The notes beneath the pieces were generated by a model, which saw only the letters and a program-made list of their open reading frames with translations, was not told the DNA's origin and made no database searches. DNA of 14,848 bases from Bacteroidales bacterium (GTDB lineage: Bacteria > Bacteroidota > Bacteroidia > Bacteroidales > VadinHA17), in NCBI GenBank assembly GCA_030692905.1, contig JAUYBT010000075.1, forward strand, positions 1 to 14,848, in the 5' to 3' direction. Shown here piece by piece: positions 13,865 to 14,848 of this stretch (positions within the stretch are counted from its first letter, which is position 1; each line of letters opens with the position of its first letter). The position numbers and the translations under genes are program-made.

Positions 13865-14848
13865 TTAGTGGGTTGGGGGTGTTTTATGTTTTCTAAAAAT
13901 GATGAAGAAGGATATTGTCCCAACTATGGCAACAAATATCAGTTGCGATTCGTGGGTCAGCAATGCATAAACAAGTCCCTCCTCAATGGGAATACCTTTA
14001 ACAAACAGCAGCCCCCGGGAAATGATGTAATGAAATGCACCAAGACCACTCTGTACCGGTGCCGACATGGCAAGTCCTCCGATTACGAGAAGAAAAATAC
14101 TATCACCAAAGGTCAGGTGTGAAGTACTCTCAATGGAGAATACAACAACCCATGTCATAAGCGCATAGTTAATCCAGATAAAAATAGTATGGAAAATAAA
14201 TTCCCATTTCCTTTTAAGATTGGTAATTGTTTTCAGTCCGTTTATGATTCCTTTGGTCAAGTCGAACATCTTTGAAAAAAACCTGATCTTCCGGAGACTT
14301 TTTTTATACCGGATCACCAGAACCAGCATAATTATTAACAGGGAAAAAAGTGTCACCAGGATAATCCAGGTGGAGCCAAATATTAATAATGCTTTTTGCT
14401 GAACAGGCATCAGGATACTTTCTTTCAGGAACAGGCTTATCTGGTCTCCGCTGGTGAAGATCAGGATGATCATTATAAGAAGGAGGGAAAGGAAGTCGAT
14501 GGTGCGTTCAACAACAACAGTTCCGAACAGTTGATCGACCGGTATTTTTTCCTTTTTACCCAATGCCACACAACGTGTTATTTCACCAATTCTTGGTAAC
14601 GCAAGGTTTGCCAGATAGCCGGTCATAAGTGCATAAAAGGAGTTTCTTAATGAAGGGTTGAACCCAAGCGGGTTGATAAGGAGTACCCACCTGCGGGCCC
14701 GGCTGATAAAAGCAAACAGTCCAAAGAGAACTGACAAGAGAAGCCATGAGTAATCGGCTTCCTTTAAATCGGCTACCAGCCTCGTAAAGTCAACATTAAG
14801 GAATGCGAACCAGAGCAGGACTATTCCGACAGCAAAGAAAGCTATAAA
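13865..14848 (-). CDS. Flippase-like LPG_synthase_TM family membrane protein (5' end outside window)
   Basis: The frame is open to the right edge, so the start is missing; 327 residues are visible. It is a multi-pass membrane protein of the lysylphosphatidylglycerol synthase transmembrane (UPF0104/AglD-like) family. Family motifs are RARRWVLLINPLG, then LPRIGEITRCVALGKKEKIP followed by VVVERTIDFL, a long lumenal/linker segment, and SAPVQSGLGAFHYI near the end. About seven membrane segments are visible. Such proteins lack the synthase domain and are thought to translocate lipids or lipid-linked precursors; the substrate here is unknown. An in-frame TTG at 14737 is not the start, because ADYSWLL and a further hydrophobic helix (about AFFAVGIVLLWFAF) continue upstream. 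The last residues (TPPTH) come from a C-rich repeat. Confidence 0.88.
   Translation of the reverse strand, partial: FIAFFAVGIVLLWFAFLNVDFTRLVADLKEADYSWLLLSVLFGLFAFISRARRWVLLINPLGFNPSLRNSFYALMTGYLANLALPRIGEITRCVALGKKEKIPVDQLFGTVVVERTIDFLSLLLIMIILIFTSGDQISLFLKESILMPVQQKALLIFGSTWIILVTLFSLLIIMLVLVIRYKKSLRKIRFFSKMFDLTKGIINGLKTITNLKRKWEFIFHTIFIWINYALMTWVVVFSIESTSHLTFGDSIFLLVIGGLAMSAPVQSGLGAFHYIISRGLLFVKGIPIEEGLVYALLTHESQLIFVAIVGTISFFIIFRKHKTPPTH
13868..13880 (-). repeat. C-rich repeat remnant, copy E, inside the flippase gene end
   Basis: GTGGGTTGGGGGT on the plus strand is a short degenerate G-run/TT/G-run match in the same orientation as copy D, 25 bases away. It encodes the final residues TPPTH of the flippase-like protein, so the repeat appears to have supplied or replaced the original C-terminal codons. 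Confidence 0.55.

Noticed and set aside
14735..14737. TTG as start of the flippase-like gene
   Set aside because: The same frame stays open to the window edge and encodes a further hydrophobic helix, so the gene is simply cut by the edge.

Overview
The window is about 40% GC by eye and comes from a member of the Bacteroidota. The main evidence is a complete porP/sprF-gldK-gldL-gldM-gldN cluster, the core of the type IX secretion (T9SS) and gliding machinery, which is known only from this phylum. Bacteroidota-type -7 promoter boxes (TAnnTTTG), the near absence of Shine-Dalgarno sequences and a Bacteroidota-like manC tail agree with this. I cannot place the order or genus. No plasmid, phage, integrase or transposase signal is visible, so this looks like ordinary chromosome with a repeat-rich intergenic patch at the right.

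Layout. Bases 1-163 (+) hold the last 53 codons of a mannose-1-phosphate guanylyltransferase, converging on gldN with only 2 bases between the stops. Bases 166-5878 (-) hold the T9SS block, read right to left: porP/sprF (outer-membrane-associated), gldK (lipoprotein), gldL and gldM (inner-membrane proton-driven motor), gldN (periplasmic ring partner of GldK). Gaps of 21-48 bases imply one operon, with a likely promoter upstream of porP. Bases 6037-9518 (-) hold a two-gene unit, topA followed after 8 bases by a ureohydrolase-fold protein whose metal site is partly destroyed. A 119-base divergent promoter region separates topA from a class A penicillin-binding protein (9638-11989, +). That gene converges on radA (12109-13470, -). 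The right edge carries the 3' part of a multi-pass flippase-like (LPG_synthase_TM) protein (13865 to beyond 14848, -).

Most genes are conserved housekeeping or T9SS components with intact catalytic or motor residues. The less ordinary content lies in three places: (1) the ureohydrolase-like protein between topA and the T9SS operon, which has lost three of six metal ligands; (2) the pbp/radA convergent gap, which holds a heptamer-based 2 x 21-base tandem repeat plus an inverted heptamer array and a T-run; (3) the 394-base radA/flippase gap, which holds five copies of a C-rich element (CCCCCCAACCCCCC type) in inverted arrangement and a second 21-base tandem repeat. These C-rich elements also intrude on gene ends: one creates a spurious upstream start for radA and one supplies the last codons of the flippase gene. 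I found no RNA gene, CRISPR array, attachment site or replication origin, and no clear undescribed multi-gene system.
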